Shown here: positions 17,604-27,352 of the stretch, in pieces | How the letters are laid out: each line of letters starts with the position of its first letter | How positions within the stretch are numbered: position 1 is the stretch's first letter | Source: Lachnospiraceae bacterium | Lineage (GTDB): Bacteria; Bacillota; Clostridia; Lachnospirales; Lachnospiraceae | Assembly (NCBI GenBank): GCA_900757195.1 | Contig: CAAEMZ010000047.1 | Coordinates: 1 to 64,000, forward strand | Length of the DNA: 64,000 bases | Direction of reading: 5' to 3' | Program-made: the position numbers and the translations under genes | The notes under the pieces: model-generated | Databases searched by the model: none | The model's input: the letters and a program-made list of their open reading frames with translations, nothing else | Told to the model about the DNA's origin: nothing

Positions 17604-18998
17604 ATGCCGGAGGCCGGGATGATATTTATAGAAAACGGAATGAATACGCTGAATAACCTTTTGTGGGGATGGCCGATGATCGGGCTGCTCCTCGGGACCC
17701 ATCTGTTTTTGACAGTGCGGACAAAGGTAATTCAGCGTTTTGTTTTTCGGGGAATCCGACTGTCTCTGGAAAAGGAAACCGGAGGCGAAGGTGAGATCAG
17801 TCCCTTTGGAGCGCTGACGACGGCGCTGGCGTCGACCTTCGGCACGGGAAACATCATCGGGGTGGGAACTGCCATCGCCCTTGGCGGCCCCGGAGCGGTA
17901 TTCTGGTGCTGGCTGACGGGGATTTTCGGTATGGCCACAAAATACGCAGAGTCTCTTATTGTGGTGAAATACCGGGTAAAGACAGGCGACGGACGGATTC
18001 AGGGCGGCGCCATGTATGTTTTGGAGCGGGAACTGCATATGCGGTGGCTGGCCGCTGCCTTTGCGCTGTTTGGTACACTGGCATCCTTCGGCATCGGCTG
18101 TGCCGTTCAAAGTAATGCCATCGGCGCCGTTCTTACGGAAAATCTGAACATTTCTCCGACAGTTATCGGCATTTTTGTGTCGGTGTTATCAGCGATGGTT
18201 ATTTTCGGCGGTATTCAGAAGATTGCGGGAATTTGCACGATGCTGGTGCCTTTCATGAGCGCTTTTTATCTGATGGGCTGTCTGATTATTTTAGTGATGA
18301 ATAATGATTATATATTTCCAGCGCTTCGGGAAATGACAGTGATGGCCTTTTCGCCGGGAGCGGCCGGCGGCGGCCTGACAGGCGGAGGGCTGGCGCTGGC
18401 CATGCGTTACGGGGTTGCCCGGGGCCTTTTTTCAAATGAATCGGGGATGGGATCTGCGCCGATCGCGGCAGCGGCGGCACGAACAAAGAATCCGGTCCGT
18501 CAGGCCCTTGTGGCTTCCACGGGAACCTTCTGGGATACGGTGGTTGTCTGTGGAATTACAGGCGTTGCGCTGGTGAGCAGTATTTTGAAAAATCCATCGA
18601 TAAATATGAATATGGCCGGTGACGGAGGAATTCTGACCACTCTCGCTTTTGCCCAGATTCCTGTAATCGGCCCGGGAATATTAGTGATCGGTATCATCAC
18701 ATTTGCTTTTTCAACGATTCTGGGATGGGCCTATTATGGTGAACGGTGTGTGGAATACCTGGCAGGAAAAAAAGCCCTCGCTCCGTATCGGCTTTTTTAT
18801 GTGCTGACGGCGGCGGCCGGACCGATGATTCAATTAAATCTTATATGGCGTCTGTCGGATATACTGAACGGGCTGATGGCTCTGCCAAATCTGGTTGCCC
18901 TGCTCTGTCTGTCGAATGTTGTCGTGGAGGAAACGGAGAAATATATTTATTGCCTGGATAAAAAGGACAATGAAAAAGTGCCTTATATCGGCAGATAG
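17604..18998 (+). CDS. AGCS family sodium:alanine/glycine symporter
   Basis: A 464-residue membrane transporter. TFGTGNIIGVGTAIALGGPG followed by AVFWCW is the AGCS signature, and NESGMGSAPIAAAAA is the second conserved block. It imports alanine or glycine with Na+. A strong bidirectional terminator follows the stop. Confidence 0.92.
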   Translation: MPEAGMIFIENGMNTLNNLLWGWPMIGLLLGTHLFLTVRTKVIQRFVFRGIRLSLEKETGGEGEISPFGALTTALASTFGTGNIIGVGTAIALGGPGAVFWCWLTGIFGMATKYAESLIVVKYRVKTGDGRIQGGAMYVLERELHMRWLAAAFALFGTLASFGIGCAVQSNAIGAVLTENLNISPTVIGIFVSVLSAMVIFGGIQKIAGICTMLVPFMSAFYLMGCLIILVMNNDYIFPALREMTVMAFSPGAAGGGLTGGGLALAMRYGVARGLFSNESGMGSAPIAAAAARTKNPVRQALVASTGTFWDTVVVCGITGVALVSSILKNPSINMNMAGDGGILTTLAFAQIPVIGPGILVIGIITFAFSTILGWAYYGERCVEYLAGKKALAPYRLFYVLTAAAGPMIQLNLIWRLSDILNGLMALPNLVALLCLSNVVVEETEKYIYCLDKKDNEKVPYIGR

Positions 18999-19003
18999 AA
19001 AAG

Positions 19004-19051
19004 AAAAAATCGTCCGTGAAGGCTTTCTGATAGCTTCCCCGGACGATTTTT
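19004..19051. terminator. Bidirectional terminator
   Basis: ATCGTCCG and CGGACGAT form the base of a long hairpin, with A run before and T run after it, so it can end both the symporter transcript and the dehydrogenase transcript converging from the right. Confidence 0.9.
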
Positions 19052-19056
19052 AAGAA

Positions 19057-20007
19057 TTAACTTACAACATTGATTGGATTTCCTTCGAGATAGTTCTTAA
19101 TATTTCCGGCCAGAAGAGATACGAGTCTCTGGCGGGTTTCAAGTCCGCGCCATCCCATGTGTGCTGTCAGAATGACATTTTCCATGGTGTAGAGCGGATT
19201 ATCCTCTGCCGGCGGTTCGGTTTCCTGAACATCCAGTCCGGCTCCGGCAATGCGTCCTTCCTGAAGGGCTTCGATGAGGGCAGCCTCGTCAATCAGGGCG
19301 CCGCGGGCGGTATTTACGATAAATGCGCCCGGTTTCATCAGTGCCAGGGTGTCCCTGTTGATAATATGCCGTGTCTGATCGTTCAGCGGACAGTGGAGCG
19401 TTACATAATCACTCTGGGAGAGAACTTCTTCAAGGGTGGTAAAATGGATCCCCGGTTCGTCTTCCATCGGAGGATAGTTATAGGCAAGGATTTTCATACC
19501 GAGAGCCTGTGCAACTTTAATGACTTCGCGGCCGATATGTCCGGCGCCGATAACACCCAGTGTCTTATCGTTGATTTCCACGTGGTCTACCTGCATGCAT
19601 TTGGTAAAGTTCGTATGGTCATTCCGGGTCAGCATGGCCATCTGCCGGCGCATGGAGGAACTGAGGTTCATAATCATCATAATAGCGGTATGGGCAACAC
19701 GTTCGGTACTGTAGGAAGGAACATTGCAGACCGTGATGCCCTTTTCTCTGGCTGCATTTAAGTCCACGTTATTGAATCCGGTGCCTGCTTCACAGATTAA
19801 TTTTACGGAATCCGGGAACTGACGGATGATATCGCCGGGAACAGGCATTTCTTTGGTTACGACAATATCAAATCCCTGAATACGTTCCAGAATCTGTTCC
19901 GGAACACTTTCCCCATAAACCTTTACTTCAGAAGATAAGATCGAATAGTCCAGCCGTCCGTCATAATTCATGCGGTCGCCGTTTAATACAACTGTTTTTG
20001 CATTCAT
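19057..20007 (-). CDS. D-isomer-specific 2-hydroxyacid dehydrogenase
   Basis: A 316-residue NAD-dependent dehydrogenase. The nucleotide-binding loop is GVIGAGHIGREV; the catalytic set is the arginine in NTARGALIDE, the glutamate in ETEPPAE and the histidine in LTAHMGW. The substrate could be a 2-keto acid, glyoxylate or hydroxypyruvate. The open frame starts 22 codons earlier; the MNAKTVVLNG start at 20007 has a GGGGG ribosome site. It is transcribed away from brnQ. Confidence 0.9.
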   Translation of the reverse strand: MNAKTVVLNGDRMNYDGRLDYSILSSEVKVYGESVPEQILERIQGFDIVVTKEMPVPGDIIRQFPDSVKLICEAGTGFNNVDLNAAREKGITVCNVPSYSTERVAHTAIMMIMNLSSSMRRQMAMLTRNDHTNFTKCMQVDHVEINDKTLGVIGAGHIGREVIKVAQALGMKILAYNYPPMEDEPGIHFTTLEEVLSQSDYVTLHCPLNDQTRHIINRDTLALMKPGAFIVNTARGALIDEAALIEALQEGRIAGAGLDVQETEPPAEDNPLYTMENVILTAHMGWRGLETRQRLVSLLAGNIKNYLEGNPINVVS

Positions 20008-20066
20008 AATAAAAACCCCCTTGTTGGACAATGATAGTATATATTCAGTATACAAGATAGCAGCGG

Positions 20067-20096
20067 TAGACACAAGCGGAAAAATCAGTGTATAAT
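20067..20096 (+). promoter_or_regulatory. Promoter of brnQ
   Basis: TAGACA at 20067-20072, 18-base spacer, TATAAT at 20091-20096; brnQ begins 34 bases downstream. Confidence 0.6.
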
Positions 20097-20129
20097 AGGA
20101 ATTATTGACTGGAGCGGAGGAAAAATTAA

Positions 20130-21458
20130 ATGATGGAAAAGTTATCCTTTAAAAATAGAATTCTTATCGGTCTGACATTGTTTTCAATGTTTTTCGGGGC
20201 CGGAAATCTGATCTTTCCACCCCATCTGGGAGCTCAGGCCGGAGGGAATGTCGGTCCTGCCCTGATGGGCTTTGTTTTAAGCGCCATCGGTATTCCGGTA
20301 CTCGGCGTTGCGGCGGTGGCCCTTTCAGACGGACTGGAAAATCTGGCACAGAAGGTGCATCCGGTATTTGCATCCGCCTTTACGGTACTGCTGTATCTGT
20401 CGATCGGGCCCTTTCTGGCGATTCCGAGAACGGCGGGGACATCCTATGAGATGGCAGTGGCGCCCTTTTTGAAAAATGGCGGACATTCCCGGTTATTTTT
20501 ATGTGTCTATTCGGTCGGATTTTTTATGATCGCCGTATTTCTGGCGCTGAAGCCGGACAAACTGACAGACCGGCTGGGAAAAATTCTGGGGCCCCTTTTA
20601 CTGATTCTCATCGGGGTTGTGTTTATCGGGTGCTGGCTGAATTCCGGCGCGGGGGAGGGCGCGGTTGTCGGCGATTATGCGGACCATCCGGTTTCCCGGG
20701 GATTTTTAGACGGCTATCAGACGATGGATACCATTGCGGCTTTAAATTTCGGAATTATTATTGCGATGAATATAAGGAAAAAGGGTGTCAAAAAAGAAAG
20801 AGGGATTGTCGGAGAAACGATTTTTTCCGGCATCGTCGCCGGAATCCTTCTACTGGCGGTTTACAGTGCTCTGGCATGGGTCGGTGCCGCAGCCGGCGCC
20901 AGATTCGGCGCTGCTGAAAATGGCGCCCGGACCTTAAGTCAGATGATGGGTTATCTGTATGGCAGCGGCGGAACGATCATTCTCGGGGCGATTTTCTTTA
21001 TTGCCTGTCTGAACACCTGTACAGGGCTTTTGAGCAGCTGCAGTGAATATTTTTACAGTCGGTGGCCGAAGGTCAGTTACCGGAGCTGGGTGCTTGCCTT
21101 TGCCGGATTCAGTGCGCTGGCAGCCAATGCCGGACTGACAACGATTTTAAAAGTGTCGGTTCCTCTGCTGAATGTGATCTATCCGATGGCGATCGTGCTT
21201 ATCCTTCTGTCCTTTGTACATCGGTGGGCCGGCAGGTATCCGGCGGTCTACCCGTGGGCCGTCGGTCTGACCGGCATAAGCAGCATGATTTATGCACTGG
21301 AAGGGACCGGCATCCATTTTCCTGCGGTGAGCAAAATTCTGGCAGAAATTCCTCTGCACAGCATCGGGCTCGGATGGCTGTGGGCGGCGGCTGCGGGAAT
21401 CCTGCTGGGAGTCGCCTTTTCAGGAAAAAAATCCCATTCTGAGAATACTTTTTCATAA
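20130..21458 (+). CDS. brnQ: Branched-chain amino acid carrier BrnQ (LIVCS family)
   Basis: A 442-residue, twelve-helix Na+-coupled importer of leucine, isoleucine and valine. The N-terminal block FSMFFGAGNLIFPPHLG and the GPFLAIPRTA segment are diagnostic. The start is ATGATG behind GGAGCGGAGG. The window thus contains both an importer (BrnQ) and an exporter (AzlCD) of branched-chain amino acids. It stands alone between its promoter and terminator. Confidence 0.93.
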   Translation: MMEKLSFKNRILIGLTLFSMFFGAGNLIFPPHLGAQAGGNVGPALMGFVLSAIGIPVLGVAAVALSDGLENLAQKVHPVFASAFTVLLYLSIGPFLAIPRTAGTSYEMAVAPFLKNGGHSRLFLCVYSVGFFMIAVFLALKPDKLTDRLGKILGPLLLILIGVVFIGCWLNSGAGEGAVVGDYADHPVSRGFLDGYQTMDTIAALNFGIIIAMNIRKKGVKKERGIVGETIFSGIVAGILLLAVYSALAWVGAAAGARFGAAENGARTLSQMMGYLYGSGGTIILGAIFFIACLNTCTGLLSSCSEYFYSRWPKVSYRSWVLAFAGFSALAANAGLTTILKVSVPLLNVIYPMAIVLILLSFVHRWAGRYPAVYPWAVGLTGISSMIYALEGTGIHFPAVSKILAEIPLHSIGLGWLWAAAAGILLGVAFSGKKSHSENTFS

Positions 21459-21474
21459 TATTTGATAAAAAGAA

Positions 21475-21525
21475 TCTCCGAATCAAAAGCTTTCCCACAG
21501 CTTTTGAACGGAGAATCTTTTTTTA
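21475..21525 (+). terminator. Terminator of brnQ
   Basis: CTCCG...CGGAG closes an inner stem TCAAAAGC / GCTTTTGA; TCTTTTTTTT follows. Confidence 0.88.
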
Positions 21526-21528
21526 TTC

Positions 21529-21588
21529 TTGACAGCCGGAAAAAAATGAGTAAAATACTTTAATAGCGTTAATTGTTAACATGGTTAA
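21529..21588 (+). promoter_or_regulatory. Promoter and overlapping palindromic operators of the marR-ABC operon
   Basis: TTGACA 21529-21534, 16-base spacer, TAAAAT 21551-21556. From 21568 two palindromes share a half-site: GTTAATTGTTAAC (21568-21580) and TTAACATGGTTAA (21576-21588). They cover the start of the transcript, a fitting place for repression by the MarR protein encoded next. Confidence 0.75.
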
Positions 21589-21619
21589 TTAATAATGCGG
21601 AATTAAAAGAGGTGGAAAG

Positions 21620-22093
21620 ATGGAAAATCAGGCGCTTCAGGAACAGATGTTTCGGACGATGTTTCGTTTACGGCGGTTTTATCCGGGGGATATTTTTGAA
21701 GATATATCTATGGGGGAATTTAAGGTCCTCGAGATTTTGTCCCGGTGCCGGGAATGTGAAAACGCGGAAAAAAGCATTTATGTTTCGAAAATGGCATCGA
21801 TGATGGAAGTATCCTCACCGGCAGTCAGCCGTATGCTGAAGTCGATGGAGGCCAGAGATTATATTGGCCGCCATGTGGATTCAAAGGACCGGAGAAATAC
21901 CTGCGTATTCATTACAGAGCGGGGGATGAAAAAACGGGAAGAATGTCGGAAGGCAGCCGAGGACTTTATGGACCGGGTCATCAACCGGATGGAACCGGAG
22001 AACGTGAAGCAGATGCTGAATCTGTTTCACCGGATGCTTGATATTATGGAGGATGAACTGAAAAAGACAGAGAAAGGAGACCGAAAATGTTAA
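21620..22093 (+). CDS. MarR family transcriptional regulator
   Basis: A 157-residue winged-helix regulator. The helix-turn-helix and wing are seen in MASMMEVSSPAVSRMLKSME and the DSKDRRNTCVFITERG wing. It overlaps the ABC gene downstream by seven bases and has palindromic sites at its own promoter, so it most likely represses itself and the exporter until a ligand binds. Confidence 0.9.
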   Translation: MENQALQEQMFRTMFRLRRFYPGDIFEDISMGEFKVLEILSRCRECENAEKSIYVSKMASMMEVSSPAVSRMLKSMEARDYIGRHVDSKDRRNTCVFITERGMKKREECRKAAEDFMDRVINRMEPENVKQMLNLFHRMLDIMEDELKKTEKGDRKC

Positions 22094-24240
22094 AAATTTT
22101 CAGATATCTGAAAAATTCGAAGGCAATGGTATTCGCCATTATCCTGCTGCTGGTTGTCCAGGCAGGATGCGATCTGTCTCTGCCGGAATACACATCAAAT
22201 ATCGTGGATGTGGGTATTCAGCAGGGCGGCATCGAACGGGTAACGCCGGAAAAAATACGAAAAGAAACCTATGACAGTCTGAAGCTGTTTATGACGGATG
22301 CGGAGATTGCCAGGGTAGAGCCCTATTATACGGAAAATCAGGAGGGCATCTGTGAACGAAATACAGAATCGGACGAAATCCTCGATGGGATGGATGATGC
22401 TTTTGGCATGCCGATGCTTATTTTATCTGCCCTGGAAGAATCCGGTCAGGCAGATATGAGCCAGCTTAAACAGGCTCTGGATGCAGGCATGATTACAAGG
22501 GAGGAAATGATCGCCAAACGGAATGAGGCGGAGGCTTCCTTTGGGGATATGAGTGACTCGATCATCCAGCAGAAGGCCAATCTGTTTGTCAAGAAAGAGT
22601 ATGAAGCGATGGGAATCGATTTGGATGCGCTTCAGATGAATTATCTGAAAACAAAGGGGCTGCAGATGGTCGGTCTGGCAGTTGTTATGATGGCCGCGTC
22701 AATCCTTGTGTCCCTGTTTGCAGCAAAGGTGGCTGCCGGTGTCGGACGGGATTTACGCCGCGGTGTATTCAATAAAGTCGTGTCCTTTTCCAATGCGGAG
22801 ATGGATAAATTTTCCACAGCGTCATTGATTACCCGGAGTACCAATGATATCCAGCAGGTTCAGATGGTCGAGGTCATGCTGCTCCGAATGGTATTTTACG
22901 CACCGATCATCGGTATCGGCGGTGTATTTAAGGTACTGCATACAAAAACCGGCATGAGCTGGATTATTGTGGTTGCCGTGGCTTCGATTATGGCGCTGGT
23001 ACTTCTGTTAATGTCCATGGCCATGCCGAAATTTAAAAAGATGCAGGATCTTGTGGACCGGCTGAATCTTGTGTCCAGAGAGATTCTGACGGGTATTCCG
23101 GTTATCCGGGCCTTCAGCCGGGAAAAACACGAAGAGGAACGGTTTGATGTGGCCAACACAAATCTGATGAAAACCCAGTTATTTACCAACCGGGTTATGA
23201 CGGTGATGATGCCGGCCATGATGCTGATTATGAACGGTATTACCGTATTGATCGTATGGAATGGCGCCCATGGTATTAATCAGGGAAATCTTCAGGTGGG
23301 TGATATGATGGCCTTTATGACGTATACGATGCAGATTGTTATGGCCTTCCTCATGCTGACAATGATTTCAATCATGCTGCCAAGAGCCGGTGTGGCTGCA
23401 GAACGTATCGAAGAAATTCTGACAACAGAGCCAACGATCCACGATGCCGAAAACGTCCGGGATGACGAACTTTCCGAAGTGAAGGGCTGTGTTGAATTTA
23501 AAGATGTCTGCTTCCGGTATCCGGGGGCAAATGAAGATGCTCTGGAGCATATAAGCTTTACGGCAAGACCCGGGGAAACGACGGCGATTATCGGAAGTAC
23601 GGGCTGCGGTAAATCAACGCTGATCCACCTGATTCCGAGATTTTATGATGTGACCGCGGGAGCGATTACAATTGACGGCATTGATATCCGGGAATTATCC
23701 AAAAACAAAGTGCGAAGTATTCTCGGATTCGTTCCGCAGAAAGGGGTTCTTTTCTCCGGAACCATTGAATCGAATATTAAATTCGGTGGTGACTGGATTA
23801 CGGATGAAGCGATGAAGAGCGCTGCAGAAGTGGCTCAGGCTGTGGAATTTATTGAAACCAAAAAGGATACGTACCGGAGTCCGATCGCTCAGGGTGGAAC
23901 CAATGTTTCCGGCGGACAGAAACAGCGTCTGTCCATTGCCAGAGCCATTGCAAAAAATCCAAAGGTATTTCTCTTTGACGACAGTTTTTCGGCCCTGGAC
24001 TATAAGACGGATGTGGTTTTACGACGGGCGCTCAAAGAGAAGGTTTCGGATGCAGCAGTGATTATCGTGGCACAGCGGATCAGCACCATCCTGCATGCGG
24101 ATCAGATTATTGTACTGGATGAAGGCCGGGTGGCCGGTATCGGAACCCATGAACAGCTTCTGGAAAGCTGCGAAGCTTATCAGGAAATTGCAAAATCCCA
24201 GTTATCTGAATCCGAATTGAAAGGAGGCCGTGCATCATGA
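22087..24240 (+). CDS. ABC exporter half-transporter with degenerate catalytic site (subunit A)
   Basis: A 717-residue fused membrane and ATPase protein, longer than usual because of an inserted segment of about 130 residues (roughly 45-180) after the first helix. Walker A is GSTGCGKST (about 505), the signature is VSGGQKQR, and Walker B is VFLFDDSFSALD, with Asp in place of the catalytic Glu. That substitution marks the non-catalytic half of heterodimeric exporters such as TM287/288, LmrCD and BmrCD. It overlaps subunit B by four bases. The substrate is probably a drug or amphiphile. Confidence 0.92.
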   Translation: MLKIFRYLKNSKAMVFAIILLLVVQAGCDLSLPEYTSNIVDVGIQQGGIERVTPEKIRKETYDSLKLFMTDAEIARVEPYYTENQEGICERNTESDEILDGMDDAFGMPMLILSALEESGQADMSQLKQALDAGMITREEMIAKRNEAEASFGDMSDSIIQQKANLFVKKEYEAMGIDLDALQMNYLKTKGLQMVGLAVVMMAASILVSLFAAKVAAGVGRDLRRGVFNKVVSFSNAEMDKFSTASLITRSTNDIQQVQMVEVMLLRMVFYAPIIGIGGVFKVLHTKTGMSWIIVVAVASIMALVLLLMSMAMPKFKKMQDLVDRLNLVSREILTGIPVIRAFSREKHEEERFDVANTNLMKTQLFTNRVMTVMMPAMMLIMNGITVLIVWNGAHGINQGNLQVGDMMAFMTYTMQIVMAFLMLTMISIMLPRAGVAAERIEEILTTEPTIHDAENVRDDELSEVKGCVEFKDVCFRYPGANEDALEHISFTARPGETTAIIGSTGCGKSTLIHLIPRFYDVTAGAITIDGIDIRELSKNKVRSILGFVPQKGVLFSGTIESNIKFGGDWITDEAMKSAAEVAQAVEFIETKKDTYRSPIAQGGTNVSGGQKQRLSIARAIAKNPKVFLFDDSFSALDYKTDVVLRRALKEKVSDAAVIIVAQRISTILHADQIIVLDEGRVAGIGTHEQLLESCEAYQEIAKSQLSESELKGGRAS

Positions 24241-26081
24241 GTGAAGAGAGAAGACAGCCAATGCGCCGGCGCGGACCTATGGGCGGTCCGGGAATGATGC
24301 CGGGAGAAAAAGCGAAGGATTTTAAAGGCAGTGTCGGAAAATTGCTGAATTATATGGGAAAGTATAAAATCGCTCTGCTCTTTGTTGTGATTTTTGCCAT
24401 CTGCGGAACAGCCTTTAATATCGTCGGACCGAAGATTTTAAGTAAGGCAACGACGGAAATTTTTAACGGTCTTGTTTCAAAGCTTTCCGGAGGCAGTGGC
24501 ATTGATTTTGGAAAAATCGGAAAAATTATGCTCCTGTTAATGGGACTTTATGTCATCAGCGCCTGCTTTTCATTTATTCAGGGCTGGCTGATGACCGGTA
24601 TTTCCCAGAAAATGTGTTTCCGGATGCGTAAAGAAATTTCAGAAAAAATCAACCGGATGCCTCTGGACTATTTTGAATCCAGAACTGTCGGAGAGGTATT
24701 GTCACGGATTACCAATGATGTGGATACGCTGGGCATGAGTCTGAATCAGAGTGTGACCCAGTTGATTACATCGGTGACGACGATTCTCGGTATTTTAATC
24801 ATGATGCTGAGCATCAGTCCGCTGATGACGCTGATTGCCGTAGTGATCCTTCCGGTTTCGGGAATTCTGATCACAACGGTCGTAAAATCCTCACAGAAAT
24901 ATTTCCGCACACAGCAGGAATACCTCGGCAGGATTAACGGTCAGGTCGAAGAAGTCTACAGCGGTCAGAATATTGTCAAAGCCTTTGACCGGGAAGAGGA
25001 AGTGCTCAGAGAATTTTCGGAAACCAATGATACGTTATATGTATCTGCATGGAAATCCCAGTTCTTTTCCGGAATGATGATGCCGGTCATGAACTTTGTC
25101 GGAAACCTCGGTTATGTGGCGGTGGCCGTTGTCGGCGGTTATCTGACGATTATCGGAAGCATTGAAATCGGCGATATCCAGGCATTTATTCAGTATGTGC
25201 GCCAGTTTACACAGCCAATCTCTCAGGTGGCTCAGGTTTCAAATATGCTTCAGTCGATGGCGGCAGCTTCGGAAAGAGTTTTCCAGTTCCTCGCGGAGCC
25301 GGAGGAAGATGTGACTGCAGAGAATCCGGTACATCTGGAAAATCCGGAAGGCCGTGTGGCTTTCGAGCATGTGCGGTTCGGATATAAACCGGATAAAATG
25401 GTCATTAATGACTTTAGCTGCCGTGTGGAACCGGGACAGACCGTGGCCATTGTCGGACCGACCGGCGCGGGAAAAACAACGATGGTGAAGCTGCTGATGC
25501 GTTTCTACGATGTCAACAGCGGAAATATTCTTGTGGACGGTCATAATATTAAAGATTTTAACCGGAGTGAGCTCCGGGAACTGTTCGGAATGGTTCTGCA
25601 GGATACATGGCTCTTTAAGGGAACCATTATGGAAAATATCCGTTACGGCCGGCTGGATGCCACGGATGAAGAGGTAATCGAAGCGGCGAAGGCGGCCAGA
25701 GCCCATCATTTCATCCAGACACTGCCGGGCGGCTATCAGATGGAATTAAATGAGGATGCCAGCAATGTGTCCCAGGGACAGAAACAGCTTCTGACGATTG
25801 CCCGGGCGATCCTTGCAGATAATCCGGTCATGATTCTGGATGAAGCGACAAGCTCTGTAGATACCCGTACGGAAGGTCAGATTCAGAAGGCGATGAATCA
25901 TCTCATGGAAGGCAGAACAAGCTTTGTCATTGCCCACCGATTGTCAACAATTAAAGACGCGGATGTGATTCTTGTCATGAAAAACGGCGATATTATTGAA
26001 CAGGGAAATCATGAGACACTGCTCAGAAAGGGCGGATTTTATGCAGACCTGTATAATTCCCAGTTTGAGGAAACCGCTTAA
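24237..26081 (+). CDS. ABC exporter half-transporter with catalytic site (subunit B)
   Basis: A 614-residue partner of the previous gene. Walker A is GPTGAGKTT (about 408) and Walker B is VMILDEATSSVD with the catalytic Glu intact. Its signature motif is altered to VSQGQKQ, so it supplies the canonical Walker B while subunit A supplies the canonical signature; together they leave one active and one degenerate ATP site. The N-terminus carries an RRQPMRRRGPMGGPGMMPG-type basic, glycine-rich tail before the first helix. Confidence 0.92.
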   Translation: MSEERRQPMRRRGPMGGPGMMPGEKAKDFKGSVGKLLNYMGKYKIALLFVVIFAICGTAFNIVGPKILSKATTEIFNGLVSKLSGGSGIDFGKIGKIMLLLMGLYVISACFSFIQGWLMTGISQKMCFRMRKEISEKINRMPLDYFESRTVGEVLSRITNDVDTLGMSLNQSVTQLITSVTTILGILIMMLSISPLMTLIAVVILPVSGILITTVVKSSQKYFRTQQEYLGRINGQVEEVYSGQNIVKAFDREEEVLREFSETNDTLYVSAWKSQFFSGMMMPVMNFVGNLGYVAVAVVGGYLTIIGSIEIGDIQAFIQYVRQFTQPISQVAQVSNMLQSMAAASERVFQFLAEPEEDVTAENPVHLENPEGRVAFEHVRFGYKPDKMVINDFSCRVEPGQTVAIVGPTGAGKTTMVKLLMRFYDVNSGNILVDGHNIKDFNRSELRELFGMVLQDTWLFKGTIMENIRYGRLDATDEEVIEAAKAARAHHFIQTLPGGYQMELNEDASNVSQGQKQLLTIARAILADNPVMILDEATSSVDTRTEGQIQKAMNHLMEGRTSFVIAHRLSTIKDADVILVMKNGDIIEQGNHETLLRKGGFYADLYNSQFEETA

Positions 26082-26108
26082 AAGCGGAGGAGAGAGGCGG
26101 AGAATTTT

Positions 26109-26567
26109 ATGGAACCGATGTTTACAACAGAAACCAGATATACGCTGGATGAATACAAAAAATATAATCACGCCGTGCTTTGGAAAATAAAGAAAGTACC
26201 GGTGACGATCCTTCTGCTGGAGCTGATTCTTCTCGGCATCAGCTATTTTACAAAAGATATGACGTACATTCTGGGAGCGCTGCTCGTACCGCTGATTTTT
26301 AAAATCGTGCTGGGGATACAGGCGAGGAAAACCTATGGGGATAATCCAGGGATTCATAATGTTGTCTTTTCATGCAGCTTCTATGAGGATTTTATGGAGC
26401 AGTCCAGCGTCCTCGGAAGCACCCGGATTTATTACCGGGAAATTTATAAAGTCCTTGAAACAGGCACTAACTTCTATCTTATGATCGGCAGAGATGCGGG
26501 CAGTATTATTGTCAAAAAGAATTGTTCCGCTGAACTCATTCAGTTCCTGAAAAATCTCAGGGCATAA
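26109..26567 (+). CDS. YcxB-like membrane protein
   Basis: A 152-residue protein with two adjacent N-terminal hydrophobic helices (about 32-68) and a C-terminal beta-rich domain similar in layout to the YcxB-like/PH-like family (TRIYYREIYKVLETGTNFYL). Function unknown. It follows the ABC exporter by 27 bases behind a GGAGAGAGG-rich site and is probably the last gene of the MarR operon. Confidence 0.7.
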   Translation: MEPMFTTETRYTLDEYKKYNHAVLWKIKKVPVTILLLELILLGISYFTKDMTYILGALLVPLIFKIVLGIQARKTYGDNPGIHNVVFSCSFYEDFMEQSSVLGSTRIYYREIYKVLETGTNFYLMIGRDAGSIIVKKNCSAELIQFLKNLRA

Positions 26568-26570
26568 AAT

Positions 26571-26615
26571 AAAAGACGGTTTTAAAGCATTTCACAGCTT
26601 TAAAAAACCGTCTTT
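26571..26615. terminator. Bidirectional terminator
   Basis: AAAAGACGGT and ACCGTCTTTT form the base; TTTAAAGC / GCTTTAAA forms the top. A and T runs on the two sides allow use by both the operon to the left and the SDR gene to the right. Confidence 0.9.
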
Positions 26616-26620
26616 TTGTT

Positions 26621-27352
26621 TTAAATCCATGCTCCGTCGAGGGTAATGATCTGGCCCGTGAGATAGGGGTGGTTTCCGGCGAGCTGCAGGGCCAGACGGC
26701 CGACTTCTTCCGGACGGCCCATACGGCAGGATGGGATTTCATCAATGAGCTGTTCCCGTTCTTCTTCGGAAAGAAAACGGTTCATTTCTGTGTCAATGGC
26801 GCCGCAGGCAATGGCATTGACGCTGATATGGCTGGGCGCTAGTTCTTTGGCGAGGGCTTTTGTGAGCGCGTTTATCCCGCCTTTGGAAGCGGAGTAGGCA
26901 GCTTCGCAGGAGGCGCCGCAGATGCCCCAGACGGAGGAAATATTAATAATGCTTCCGGTCTGGCGGGCCACCATGCCGGGAATGATTCCGTGGCAGCAGT
27001 TAAAGACCGAAGTGAGATTGGTCTGGATGATGTGATTCCATTCTTCCGGAGACATATCACTCAGAAGGCCGATGTAGGAAATCCCGGCGTTGTTGACCAG
27101 ACAGTCAATGGGGCCGAGAAAATCGGCGGCTCCGGTGACAAAAGCCCGGGCATCTTCATAATTTCCCATATCGCCGAGACAGGCAAAACAGCGGCGGCCC
27201 ATGGCTTCAATGATTTTTTTCAGAGATTCCAGTTCGGCAGCGCTGTGGCGGCAGCAGATGCCTACAGACCAGCCGGCTTCAGCAAAAGCGATGGCAATAG
27301 CCCGTCCGATACCTCTGGAGGCTCCGGTAACTAAAACATTTTTATTTTTCAT
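26621..27352 (-). CDS. SDR family oxidoreductase (FabG-like)
   Basis: A 243-residue short-chain dehydrogenase. The cofactor loop is VTGASRGIGRA, the NNAG motif is present, and the catalytic Tyr-Lys lie in YSASKGG with the Ser in INISSVWG. It resembles 3-oxoacyl-ACP reductase FabG, but there are no fatty acid genes beside it, so the substrate is open. Confidence 0.88.
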   Translation of the reverse strand: MKNKNVLVTGASRGIGRAIAIAFAEAGWSVGICCRHSAAELESLKKIIEAMGRRCFACLGDMGNYEDARAFVTGAADFLGPIDCLVNNAGISYIGLLSDMSPEEWNHIIQTNLTSVFNCCHGIIPGMVARQTGSIINISSVWGICGASCEAAYSASKGGINALTKALAKELAPSHISVNAIACGAIDTEMNRFLSEEEREQLIDEIPSCRMGRPEEVGRLALQLAGNHPYLTGQIITLDGAWI

